Source of the DNA: Uranotaenia lowii
Taxonomy: Eukaryota > Arthropoda > Insecta > Diptera > Culicidae
Assembly: GCF_029784155.1 (NCBI RefSeq)
Contig: NW_026598567.1
Location: forward strand, 61,001 to 125,000
Direction: 5' to 3'
DNA length: 64,000 bases
Both the position numbers and the translations under genes were made by a program. Under the pieces are notes generated by a model. It searched no databases and was not told the origin of the DNA. It saw only the letters and a program-made list of their open reading frames with translations. Of the stretch, positions 9,550 through 21,500 are shown in pieces. Position 1 is the stretch's first letter. Each line of letters begins with the position of its first letter.

Positions 9550-12272
9550 TCATAATTCCACTATTTGCTTCTGCTTTTTGGGTTTCTTGCTTTTACTTTT
9601 ATCTTTGCTCTTAGCCTTTTCGTGCAGTTTACCTAACTGTTCAAGTTCCAGTTTGTCTTCCTTGGACAACTGTTCTAGGGTAATGCTTAAAATTGCTTCA
9701 CAACCCGGGTACAGGACGAAATCGCTACTCCTAATCTTTCGCCGACCTATGTAGCTGGTGACTGCGTTCTGTTCCAGGGCCATGTCCAATGATTGTTGGT
9801 GTGTAAGTTGATTAAGATCCTTCGTCGGAATTTTCAGTATACAACTCTCATATCCGTTGACCTGTAAAATAATAAAATAATCATTTTGCGTTTTTAAAAT
9901 AGAAAATAACTGACCTTAAATGTAAGGTCCAAAGCGTAATCCTCATCAATTACGGGCCAGTTCTGGTCGAATAATCCTCGGTCCCACTGAATCTCATCAG
10001 AGTTCTTATTCAGGCGATGAGGCAGAGCTACAAAATGCTGCCACAGTTCAGAAGCAAAATGTGGAGCCATCGGTGCTAGCATAATGATTTGAGCTGCAAT
10101 GGACCGTTCATACTGTGGACTGTAAGCCATGACAGTGGAGTCCGATCGGCGGATGGCATTGGTAAGGCCCTGCATCTTGCTGATACCAACACTGAGCTGG
10201 TGCGAAAATTTGAAATTGAAAGTGGCACCCGCTGAGAAGTAATTGCGCGCATCCCAAAGTTTGCTATCTTGTTGGCGGAATTCTTCCGTATCGGGAGCTG
10301 CTTTGGTCTCGGGACCGATTGCCTCTCGTGCGCTTCGCAAATCGTGCATAGTCATCCAGATACGACGTAACCAATTGAGCACCCCGGGAAAGGCTTAAAA
10401 TAAAAAATGTTTTAGTTAAAAAAATTTAGAACAAAAAATTTATTTATTCTCACTAGCTTCCGACCAGTTTCGATGGGATGTTGGCGCCACATCGGCCAAT
10501 AGTATCAACCGAAGTGTGTCACATCCATGTTCCCGCAACACATCCAAAGGATCTACGCCGTTGAGTTTCGATTTGGACATTTTCTCCCACAAACAAACCA
10601 CCGCGTCCCCAGTTGGTACATGAATTGCTTTATTCTTTTTCTCGTCTACCATCCGTACTTCGGATGCTGGAATGTACTTTCCGCTACCCTTGAGTCGGAA
10701 CGAGCGACCCATAACCATGCCCTGTACCAATAGGCGCTTGAAAGGTTCAGGATGCGGAACTAACCCCTTACTATACAGGTAGTAATTCATGAACCGCGCA
10801 TAGTACATGTGCAGTACCGCGTGTTCCTTCCCACCCACGTATAGATCAACGGGCATGAGGGAGCGTGAAAGTTCGTGATCAAAGAGATCTTTTGTATTTT
10901 TCGGATCCACGAATCGCAGAAAATACCAAGAAGAATCCACAAATGTGTCCATTGTGTCGGTTTCTCTCTGGGCATCAGTTGAGTTGCATTTGGGGCATGT
11001 GGTATTGCGCCAGGGATCATTCTTTGAGAGTGGCATTCCTACCGACTCAAGTGGCAGGGCCACCGGAAGTTCAGAGTCGGGAACAGGAACCGGGCCACAA
11101 TTATTACAATGAATTATAGGTATCGGGGTTCCCCAGAAGCGCTGTCGGGATATTAACCAATCTCGTAGCTTAGAACTTACAGGATAACCGCCCCTGTTAC
11201 TTTCGTGAGCTAGTTTAACTATTTCTTCTTTCTGCACATTTTTTCTATTGTAGTTATTTACGGGACAATTGAATCGTTTGGCAATTTCAACATCGGCTTC
11301 GTTAGAGCACAATCCGAGATAGCTATCGCAACCTTCTGGGTAATCAACTTTTTCCGTGATGATAATAGGAAGTCGATCGCCGGTCAGAAAATTCTCGACA
11401 TACGATTCCAAAGGACCTTCTGGTTTCTTGTCGGAATTTATCAAATTAGATGGTTTTACAGCGACGAAGATAGCGTGTTTCAAATTTTCTGGGTTTTCTG
11501 TCCAAATCGGAAGCGTTTCGTTTTTATTCGAAGATTTCAAATCGAATAAGTAACCGCTACATTCGCCTATCCAATGCTTCTGTAAATTAATGATATCTTT
11601 CCAATCTTCTAGAATAGGGTCAGACAAACCTTCGTACAAAGGTTTGGCAAACTGTGTAGTTTTGATGAACCATTGCCTGAGAACTCTCTTTTCTACTTTA
11701 GCCCCTGAACGCCAAGAGTACCCATTGTTATCCACTTGTTCATCGGCCAAAACTGTCATGTCTACGGGGTCCCAGTTAACTTGTGCTTCTTTTTGATACG
11801 CCAAACCGTCCTCAAACAGCATGAGAAACAACTTTTGCGTCCACCGGTAATATTTCGGATCGCAGGTGGCAAACTCGCGGTCCCAGTCGAAACTGAACTG
11901 AAGCTTTTCCAGTTGTTGGCGCATCTGGTCAATGTTTTGCCGGGTCCAACGATCGGCCGGGATTTTACGCTGCATTGCCGCATTTTCTGCCGGAAGTCCA
12001 AAGGCATCCCAACCCATCGGATGAAGCACGTTGGCCCCGTTGAAACGATAGAACCTGGCCATTGCGTCGCTTATGGTGTACACACGAACGTGTCCCATGT
12101 GTAAATTACCCGAAGGATAGGGGAACATGGCCAGTACATAGCGCTTCGGTTTCGAACTGGCCGGGTCAAATCGATAATCGCCAAGGTTGTTGTGCCATTT
12201 CTTCTCAATCGCGAGTTTCATGTCCGATGTTAACTCTTTGGTGCTCTTAAAAAAAGAATAAAAAGGTACCAT
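9550..12272 (-). CDS. LeuRS-m: mitochondrial leucyl-tRNA synthetase (LARS2 orthologue), 3 exons
   Basis: Charges mitochondrial tRNA-Leu with leucine in the mitochondrial matrix. Exons are 12272-10454, 10393-9915 and 9861-9550, with consensus splice sites and matching phases, giving 869 residues, in the range of LARS2. Class I signatures are present: FPYPSGNLHMGH (HIGH motif, near residue 50), RQRFWGTPIPIIHC with a Cys-rich insert (CNNC...CPKC), and WEKMSKSKLNG (KMSKS). The sequence between the first RQ block and RQRFWG is a CP1 editing-type insertion. The anticodon-binding domain lies in exon 2. The C-terminus is unusually lysine/serine-rich (KSKDKSKSKKPKKQ). The start is uncertain: TTCTTTTTTTAAG just inside the ATG resembles a splice acceptor, so a further 5' exon with the targeting peptide may exist upstream. 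Divergent to the dynein gene. Confidence 0.93.
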
Positions 12273-13091
12273 AATTTAATGAAATCTATAAAATCAATGT
12301 TTTAATATAAATTTAGGCACTTCTACTTTTATATTTTTTTTCATGGGATTGTTTTACAAGTTTAATTGGGTCGTAGATCATTTAAACAAAGAATTTTTTA
12401 GGAAGTATGATACGAAAGTTCAGGATTTAGGAAGTCAACAGGAGTGAGTATAGGTTCATGCAAGTCGTTATCGAACAGTTGTCGTGAGCTGCAGATTTGT
12501 ATCTACTACGCGTTTATCCAGCACAGGAGATATAGGTTGCGAAGTTATTAAGGGGTAATCCAAATCTCGCACTAGTACAGTACTAGTGTTTACTGCTATG
12601 AGATGATCTCGTTTTGAAATTTGCTTAAATTTTATTTGCTGTTGATAATTTTCGTTTTTTGTCTTGCGTTTTAAAAATGCCTTTTGGATCCGAAAAAATC
12701 AATGAATTCTTATTAAAAACGAATATAATGAACTCAACAAGTCAATAATGATTTCTAAAAGCTATCGAGTTATTGAAATATTAACAATTAAATGCGCTTG
12801 AATTTACATTTTCAAACAATGTTCATGTGATTATTGTAGATGTAGATTAGTGATGTTATAGAACTAAAATATGATTATAATGCTAATTTTGTCAGTTTGA
12901 CGATTTATCTAGATGGTTACTGGTAGCCCTATACTCACCAACAAATCCGCTGAGGAATAACATTGCCGAATCCATGTTGTACTTTTTCGTTTTAATAATT
13001 CGCGACCTGCACTGTTTAGCATCATCAACATCATTTTCTTAGCTTATGTTTCACTTATGCTAAAGACGTGCAGCATATTTTAAATAGTTTC
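12273..13091. other. intergenic DNA between divergent LeuRS-m and dynein
   Basis: AT-rich with no ORF of interest. It may hold an unrecognised first exon and the promoter of LeuRS-m on the minus strand. Confidence 0.35.
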
Positions 13092-13194
13092 AACCTTTGA
13101 TTCGATTTTAAACATCACTAAAGTGAAGTTACACAATCCGAACAACTCTACAAACGCGTGCCATGCGACTAATTTTTTCCCCTATTTTGGACCA

Positions 13195-13760
13195 CACTGA
13201 AAATCGAAAATACCCAAACTTGAGAACTGCTACCCGCCAAACCTAAGTTCAAGATTGACAACTTAAGTTTGTGAAAAAATCACAGCTTGCCAATACGCCA
13301 AACTTGTCCTTCAAACGGAGAACTGTTTTTTTGGGGGGTTTTTGTTGTAAGCGCATCTGATTCTGTTACCTCCATCGTGGCAGATTTAGGTTTGGGGGGT
13401 AAGTTCAAAGCGAAGAACTGTTTTTTTTTGGGGGATAACTTTTATTCCCGCTTCATTCGCAGAAAGTCTCGCATATACGATGATGTAGCTGCCTCTCTCA
13501 ACAACTCTCCGGTGGTCGAGCGGTTAGCATCCTGAGATGTTAATCGCAGAGCCATTGCAGGTATGGGTGTGATTCCCTTACCTGCTGTAATTTTTTTTAT
13601 TTTGATTTCCATTTTATTGCGGTATCAGATTTTGGGGGATGAGTTCTCCTTTAAGAGCTTATCTTTAGGTTATGCCTTCAATAGCCAAACCTGTAGGGAG
13701 GGAATTTCATTCGGGTTGGCGGGGAAAGTTCTCAAGTTTGGGTGTTTTCGAGGTTCAGTG
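13195..13760. mobile_element. 566-bp MITE (CACTG...CAGTG ends) with internal tRNA-like core
   Basis: The ends are inverted repeats: CACTGAAAATCGAAAATACC and, inverted from the right, CACTGAACCTCGAAAACACC, both continuing CAAACTTGAGAACT and CCCGCCAA. Comparison with the empty site at 14716-14718 fixes the boundaries exactly and shows a 2-bp CA target duplication (13193-13194 and 13761-13762). A tRNA-like stretch lies inside. The CACTG termini with a short duplication would fit a CACTA/CMC-mobilised element; the family name is not known to me. Confidence 0.85.
13507..13592 (+). other. tRNA-like sequence inside the MITE
   Basis: GGTGGTCGAGCGGTTAGCAT fits an A box (TGGTCGAGCGG) and GGTGTGATTCCC is a degenerate B box about 40 nt later. 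Followed by a T-run. It is a tRNA derivative and not a functional tRNA gene. Confidence 0.4.
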
Positions 13761-14340
13761 CAGAATCAGCGGATCACAACAGAAATACCAAAACAAACGG
13801 TCGTGGTGGGTCGGCTTTCTGCGGGTGGCGTGGGAGGTGACGGCCGTTGCCATGGTAACCGGAACAGCTGGCGTCCCAAACAGCTGATCATTTTCGTCGA
13901 GATTCAAGAATAACGGGACAATAACAAACCGTAAAATCGATCAAGGTTCACACTGCTGCAGTTGAAATAGTCCTTTTAAATTAATTTTTGCTCATTTGTA
14001 ACTTTTCTAATATCAAAATGCTTGAATTTTGAATGTTCACTTTTTAATAATTCTAATCGTATTTTTGCATTTTCAAACTTATAATGCTTTAAATCGAACC
14101 TATCTTTAATTAAATGCTTTTAAAAATAATATAATATGCTCAGATTTCTATTAACTTCAGCTCATTTTTAAATAGTTTAACGCTGGTTTAAAAACAGAAA
14201 TATTTGAAAAAAATTTCAAGCGTGTTAAAAAAAATCGATGAACAATTTTGACAGCCATTTTTGCTGTCAAACGGCTGCCATTTTCTCCTCACTTGTCAAA
14301 AATTTTCGCTCGCGTGTGGACGTGTCGTTCCGTTCTCTAT

Positions 14341-14346
14341 TCAGTG
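14341..14346 (+). promoter_or_regulatory. candidate initiator of the duplicated dynein promoter (copy 1)
   Basis: TCAGTG matches the arthropod initiator TCAGTY. It lies 86 nt before the duplicated ATG and is identical to the copy-2 element 956 bp downstream. Confidence 0.3.
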
Positions 14347-14426
14347 GGCGTGAAAAATTGTGCAAAGTTATCTGCTGGGAATCTTCCGAATTCTTCAGCG
14401 AAACCGTTTAATTCCGATTCGCGACC

Positions 14427-14624
14427 ATGGGTGATTCCCTGGAGGCTACCGTCGGTAGCTTGGGGAGTGACTCTCCGGCGTCCGAGGACACCGAAAGCGT
14501 CGTCATCATGAACTACGACTCGTTTACCAATTACATCCGCAAGGCGGTGACCATATTGCTACCGGAGGAAGACATCGTTCCGGTGCCGTTGAACGCTGCC
14601 CTGGAGGATCCCTCGAACCTTTGA
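14427..14624 (+). pseudogene. truncated duplicate of dynein heavy chain exon 1
   Basis: The ATG context and 64 codons ([11 protein letters not shown] ... ALEDPSN) are identical to the genuine exon at 15383. At the duplication junction the frame adds one leucine and stops. No exon-1 splice donor is present, so it cannot splice to exon 2. If its promoter copy is active it would give a 65-residue peptide or a long upstream ORF-bearing leader reading into copy 2. Confidence 0.85.
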
Positions 14625-15571
14625 TTCGATTTTAAACATCACTAAAGTGAAGTTACACAATCCGAACAACTCTACAAACGCGTGCCATGCGACTAATTTT
14701 TTCCCCTATTTTGGACCAGAATCAGCGGATCACAACAGAAATACCAAAACAAACGGTCGTGGTGGGTCGGCTTTCTGCGGGTGGCGTGGGAGGTGACGGC
14801 CGTTGCCATGGTAACCGGAACAGCTGGCGTCCCAAACAGCTGATCATTTTCGTCGAGATTCAAGAATAACGGGACAATAACAAACCGTAAAATCGATCAA
14901 GGTTCACACTGCTGCAGTTGAAATAGTCCTTTTAAATTAATTTTTGCTCATTTGTAACTTTTCTAATATCAAAATGCTTGAATTTTGAATGTTCACTTTT
15001 TAATAATTCTAATCGTATTTTTGCATTTTCAAACTTATAATGCTTTAAATCGAACCTATCTTTAATTAAATGCTTTTAAAAATAATATAATATGCTCAGA
15101 TTTCTATTAACTTCAGCTCATTTTTAAATAGTTTAACGCTGGTTTAAAAACAGAAATATTTGAAAAAAATTTCAAGCGTGTTAAAAAAAATCGATGAACA
15201 ATTTTGACAGCCATTTTTGCTGTCAAACGGCTGCCATTTTCTCCTCACTTGTCAAAAATTTTCGCTCGCGTGTGGACGTGTCGTTCCGTTCTCTATTCAG
15301 TGGGCGTGAAAAATTGTGCAAAGTTATCTGCTGGGAATCTTCCGAATTCTTCAGCGAAACCGTTTAATTCCGATTCGCGACCATGGGTGATTCCCTGGAG
15401 GCTACCGTCGGTAGCTTGGGGAGTGACTCTCCGGCGTCCGAGGACACCGAAAGCGTCGTCATCATGAACTACGACTCGTTTACCAATTACATCCGCAAGG
15501 CGGTGACCATATTGCTACCGGAGGAAGACATCGTTCCGGTGCCGTTGAACGCTGCCCTGGAGGATCCCTCG
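14616..15571 (+). repeat. tandem duplication, copy 2 (no MITE; functional dynein 5' end)
   Basis: 956 bp matching copy 1 without the insertion. It continues without a break into the complete exon 1, so this is the copy that serves the dynein gene. Confidence 0.9.
15297..15302 (+). promoter_or_regulatory. candidate dynein initiator element
   Basis: TCAGTG 86 nt upstream of the ATG, following a GC-richer stretch. Motif-only evidence. Confidence 0.3.
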
Positions 15572-18500
15572 AACCAGGAGTGCATCCGGAAGTTCCTGAG
15601 TGACCCCCAGACACAGGCGTTGTACATCCAGCGGTCGTGTTTCAAGGGTAAGTTAGCGATTTTTTTCTAGCCCGATTGGGGCTGCTGGGGTACGATGGGG
15701 CAACTTTCTAATTTTCCAATATGGCGGCTCCAGGTAAAATACTGATGAGTCACAATTTTTCAATAGTGAAATGGCAGTGGTTCCAAAGTCGCAAGTTTAA
15801 TTAGTATTTTTATTTTTATGAATTTTTAAATCGATAATTGATGCCCAACAAAGCGTAGCCAATTAACAGCAAAAATCCTAATCTTTTATTTCTAGTTTTT
15901 TCATGTCAACTCGAGATAATTTGAGTCGATTTGATTTTTTTGTAAGGAATTTTTATCCTCTATAGGATGATTCATCTCTACACAGAGTCGATTTAAGTTT
16001 TTGGATGTGGATTAACTCAAAACGGAGAGAATCAACAATCATAGTAAATTTTGGGGTTCGGTGCCTTCAACGGAATATTGAGTTATTTTTTTCCTGTCTT
16101 TTTCAGATGATGAAAATGAGCCACCAACGGAAGGTGAAGAGGAGAAAGACGACGTCACTTACTACATCAGCAATGACGTACACTTCACCAGCCAACGGAT
16201 GGCGTCTCTGGTGTGCATCAAGCGTGGGGCCGTCATTGAGGCGTATAAGACGATCCATTCCCAGGTTCGACTTATCAACTTCTCCGAAGGCTCACCGTAC
16301 GAAACGCTCCATTCGTTCATCAGTAAGACCTTTGCTCCGTACTTCAAAAGCTACGTCAAGGAATCGGGTAGGGCCGATCGGGATGGAGACAAGATGGCCC
16401 CATCTGTCGAGAAGAAACTCACTGAACTAGAGATGGGTTTGTTGCATTTGCAGCAAAACATCGATATTCCTGAAGTTACTTTGAACATCAACGGGCTCGT
16501 GGCGCAGGTTCTGAAAAAATGTGCCGACGAAGGACGCAAGGCTAAGATAACTGACTTTGGCGATAAACTAGAGGACTCAACCTTTCTGAACACCCTGCAA
16601 AATGGAGTTAACCGCTGGATTAAGGAAATTCAAAAGGTCACCAAGTTAGACCGTGATCCCTCCTCCGGAACTGCGCTGCAAGAAATCTCTTTCTGGTTGA
16701 ATCTTGAACGAGCCTTGCATCGCATCCAGGAAAAACGTGAATCTCCGGAAGTGGCTTTGACTTTGAATATCCTTAAACATGGTAAACGATTCCACGCAAC
16801 TGTTTCCTTTGACACCGATACTGGACTTAAACAAATCTTAGCTATGGTTGCCGATTATAATCCGCTAATGAAAGACTTTCCAATCAATGATTTGTTGTCT
16901 GCTACAGAGTTGGATAAAATTCGTCAAGCTGTGCAGTCTATTTTCAATCATCTTAGAAAAATCCGTAGCACCAAATATCCTATTCAGCGAGCACTCAGAT
17001 TAATTGAGGCTATCTCAAGAGATCTTAGCCAACAGTTGTTGAAAGTGTTGGGCACAAGACGTTTGATGCATATTCCATTTGACGAATTCGAGAGAGTGAT
17101 GAATCAATGTTTTGAAGTCTTCAGCTGCTGGGACGATGAATACGACAAACTGCAAGGAATTCTGCGTGATATTGTCAAAAAGAAGCGCGACGAACACATC
17201 AAAATGGTCTGGCGTATCGCTCCGGCTCACAAAAAACTTCAACAGCGTATGGAGCATATGCGAAAGTTCCGTCGTCATCATGAACAATTGCGTACCGTGA
17301 TTGTGCGTGTATTGCGTCCTGCTCGTCAACCTTCCGGAATGTCCGGCGGAGGTGATGCGGGCAGTGCTGACACTAAACAACCCTACAGTTTGGAAACGGC
17401 TGACGCCAATGCCATCGAAGAAGTCAATCTGGCATACGAAAACGTAAAAGAAATTGAATGCTTGGACATTTCCAAGGAAGGATCCGAAGCTTGGGATGCG
17501 GCTATCAAGCGCTACGACGAACGCATTGATAGAGTCGAAACTCGCATCACAGCTCATCTGCGGGATCAACTTGGCACCGCAAAAAATGCTAATGAAATGT
17601 TCAGAATTTTCTCGCGTTTCAATGCCCTATTTGTGCGACCGCACATCCGAGGAGCCATCAGAGAGTATCAAACACAGCTTATTCAACGCGTCAAAGATGA
17701 TATTGAAGCTTTGCATGAAAAATTCAAGGTAAAATTTATAAGCTTATATGATCTATATCAAAACATACTGAATTTTCCATCCCATAGGTTCAGTACCCCC
17801 AGAGCAAAAGCTGTCGTTTGTCTGTGGTTCGGGACTTACCACCAGTGGCCGGTTCCATCATCTGGGCTCGTCAAATCGATAACCAACTTACTATGTATTT
17901 GAAAAGAGTAGAAGACGTTCTTGGCAAGGGCTGGGAATCCCATCACGATGGACAAAAACTCAAAGCCGACGGAGACAGTTTCCGAGCAAAGCTTTCGACA
18001 ATGGAAGTGTTCCACGAGTGGGCACGTAAAGTGCAAGAACGCAACACCGGTATCACCGGACGGATCTTTTTGATCGAGGCAACACGTTCTCGCACCGGAC
18101 GTGGCAACACACTCAAACTTAGAGTTAACTTCTTGCCGGAAATCATAACTCTTTATAAAGAAGTTCGAAATTTGAAAAGTTTGGGATTCCGTGTGCCGCT
18201 GGCCATTGTTAACAAAGCTCACCAGGCGAACCAACTTTATCCATTTGCTATCTCACTGATTGAAAGCGTTAGAACCTACGAGCGTACTCTGGAAAAGGTA
18301 ACATTCTTTGTTTACTTATGGTTCGATAATAACACCCCACAACATTGACTTTTGACTTAGTAAAAATATCAATCCGTCTAACGTCATTCATTTAGAACAT
18401 GATCACGTAAAATTTTTAATATTCACATCAAACACATTCACATCAGTACATAATTTACCGAACACTATATCGCTCAATATGTATTGTACAACAATATTAT

Positions 18501-21500
18501 TTCTCCATGCAGCTAACAAATAGGAGTTTAGCACAAAATTCAGTATTCAAGGTAGAAATAGCTAATTTAGCTAGTTGTTATATTTTTTTCATATTTTTCT
18601 ACTTTCGTTTAGTTTTCTGCTTCTTAGCTTAAATCTTTCGGTTTCTTGTAAATAACCAAAATTATCGTCATGCCTCAAACGCTTTTTCATTGCTTAGTTA
18701 ATGTCATTTTGGATTTAAACAATTTCATGCAAATTATAAACTTACGCATGTAAAATTTAAAATAAATATATAAACTGCAAATTATTTCTATGGTTTAACT
18801 TAGCGTTATTCGAGAGATTTAAACCCAAAATATCTTATTAATAAGATTCACCAGCGAACTTTAGAAACTTCCGCATTTGTCAGTGATCGTATAATTATGT
18901 TTTATACAATTTAGCTACTTAGTTGGTTTTTTTTTTCGTTTTATTCATAGCGTATTTGTTGGATAATTTTTCTTGTTAGCTCTGTATTGTTTTTAGAACT
19001 TCATTTCTTTTTTAAATCATACATTTAATTTATATTTTATAGAATGATTTATAACATACATTTATTAGCGATAAGTGTTGAAATTAGTAAACTATTCATT
19101 AAAATTCTAAATGTTGTTTAAAACATACCAATGTTTTGGTTCACCTTTTGTTATTTTCGTTTACTTCATTCACTGGAAACATTACTTGCTAAATTGATCC
19201 AGCTTCCAATAAAAAACATAGATTAAATTCAAACAAAATAATCGTTGAAAATTGTTTATTTTTAACTGAAAAATAAAACAATAAATTGTTATCAAATATC
19301 TACTTACGTTCATATATTTTTCTGGAGTGATGGTGCTTTGGCTGGAGGAATTTCTGATTTTCAAAGAAATACATTGCGCAATTCTCACGCTTTCTTGCCG
19401 TCAACTAGCTACGAATATCATTTTGCACGAACTGTTCAAGTTTCTGGTTCAAGTCATTTAGTTTCTAGTCAGTTTTTGATGTCCTAATTTATTTTTTTCT
19501 TTTACTACCAACCTCCAAATATCACACGCAGATCGAGGACCGTGCTAGCATCATCCCTCTAGTGGCCGGTTTGCGCAAAGAAGTACTGGCGCTTATTTCC
19601 GAAGGCATTGCTCTTGTCTGGGAAAGCTACAAACTGGATCCGTACGTTCAACGTCTGTCGGAGAATGTTACCTCGTTCCAAGAAAAAGTGGAAGACTTGC
19701 TGGTGGTCGAGGAACAGTTGGACGTGGACGTACGCTCCCTGGAAACCTGTCCGTACAGTGCGGCAACATTTGCCGATATTCTTTCTAAAATTCAACACGC
19801 CGTTGATGATCTGTCGTTGAAACAGTACTCTAACTTACACGTCTGGGTTGCTCGTTTGGATGAAGAAGTAGAGAAGAAGTTAGCCGCCAGATTGCAAGCT
19901 GGTATTCAAGCATGGACAGATGCACTAACTGGTAATAAGAAAGAAGTTGATTTATCTATGGACACAGATGCTCCAACACAACCTACCATTAAACCTGGAG
20001 GAGATCCGCAGATTTTGAAAGCCATTCATGAAATCCGTATTACAAATCAGCAGATGTATCTGTACCCGTCGATCGAAGAAGCCCGGTTCCAGATAATGCA
20101 ACAATTGTTCGCTTGGGAGGCAATTGTAACCTCTCAAACCCGTTTACAGAGCTCTCGTTATCAAGTTGGATTGGACAAACCAGTTTCACAAACGTACAGA
20201 AATCTACTAACGAAACTTCCTCTAGGTTCAGATCCATTGGAAGGTGCATATGGCGCTATCGAAAACCAAATCTCTGAGGTGCGCAATTACGTCGATGAAT
20301 GGTTGAGATACCAGAGTTTGTGGGATCTGCAAGCTGATACGCTGTACGGTCGTCTAGGGGAAGATATCAATCTATGGATCAAATGCCTAAATGACATTAA
20401 GAAATCTCGTACTACATTTGATACATCGGACACTCGTCGCGCTTACGGACCCATCGTAATCGATTACGCAAAGGTCCAGTCCAAAGTTACTTTGAAATAC
20501 GATTCTTGGCATAAGGAAGCTCTGAGCAAATTCGGCCAACTTCTCGGTAACGAAATGACTACGTTCCATACCAAAGTCTCAAAGAGCCGTAACGATTTGG
20601 AACAACAAAGTATCGAAGCCGCCAGTACTTCGGATGCTGTAAGTTTCATTACCTATGTTCAATCGTTGAAGAAAGAGATGCTTGTTTGGGACAAGCAGGT
20701 GGACATCTATCGTGAAGCACAAAGGATTTTGGAACGTCAGCGTTTCCAGTTTCCCAACAATTGGTTGCATGTGGATAACATCGAAGGCGAATGGTCAGCA
20801 TTTAACGAAATCATGAAGCGTAAGGATTCCGCTATTCAAACTCAAGTAGCCAGCTTGCAAGCAAAGATCGTCGCAGAAGACAAGGCTGTTGAGCAGAGAA
20901 CGCTGGACTTCTTGAATGATTGGGAAAAGAATAAGCCAACGGGAGGTCGTACCCGTCCGGATGATGCTCTCCAACAGCTTCATATCTTCGAAACTAAATT
21001 CTCACGATTGAAGGAGGAACGTGATAACGTGGCTAAAGCAAAGGAAGCTCTTGAACTTCAGGAATCTGCTATTCCCAACAATAGCACTGAATGTATGTCT
21101 GTTGTCCTTGAGGAATTGCAAGATTTACGTGGTGTTTGGAGTGAATTGTCTAAAATCTGGGCCCAGATCGATGAAACCAGAGAGAAGCCATGGCTGTCAG
21201 TTCAACCAAGAAAGTTACGCCAATCGCTGGAAGCTATGATGAATCAACTGAAGGAACTTCCGGCTCGTTTAAGAATGTACGAGAGCTATGAGTACGTCAA
21301 GAAACTGTTACAAAGCTATATCAAGGTAAATATGATGATTGTAGAGCTTAAGTCGGACGCCCTTAAAGAGCGACACTGGAAGCAACTCACAAAACAACTT
21401 CGCGTTAGCTGGGTGCTATCGGATCTTACTCTGGGACAAGTATGGGATGTGAACCTCCTGAAGAACGAATCCATCGTGAAAGATATAATACTGGTTGCTC

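Larger units (their letters stand above)
13092..14615 (+). repeat. tandem duplication, copy 1 (dynein promoter plus truncated exon 1, with MITE)
   Basis: This block recurs at 14616-15571. The only length difference is 568 bp, exactly the MITE plus a 2-bp duplication; elsewhere I saw no differences on reading. The breakpoint shares the 4-mer AACC (13092, 14616, 15572). The copy includes 5' flank, 5'UTR and the first 63 codons of the dynein heavy chain, cut off before the exon-1 splice donor. Confidence 0.9.

Noticed and set aside
17015..17569. 184-codon minus-strand frame inside dynein exon 2
   Set aside because: Antisense to conserved dynein coding sequence; no independent features.
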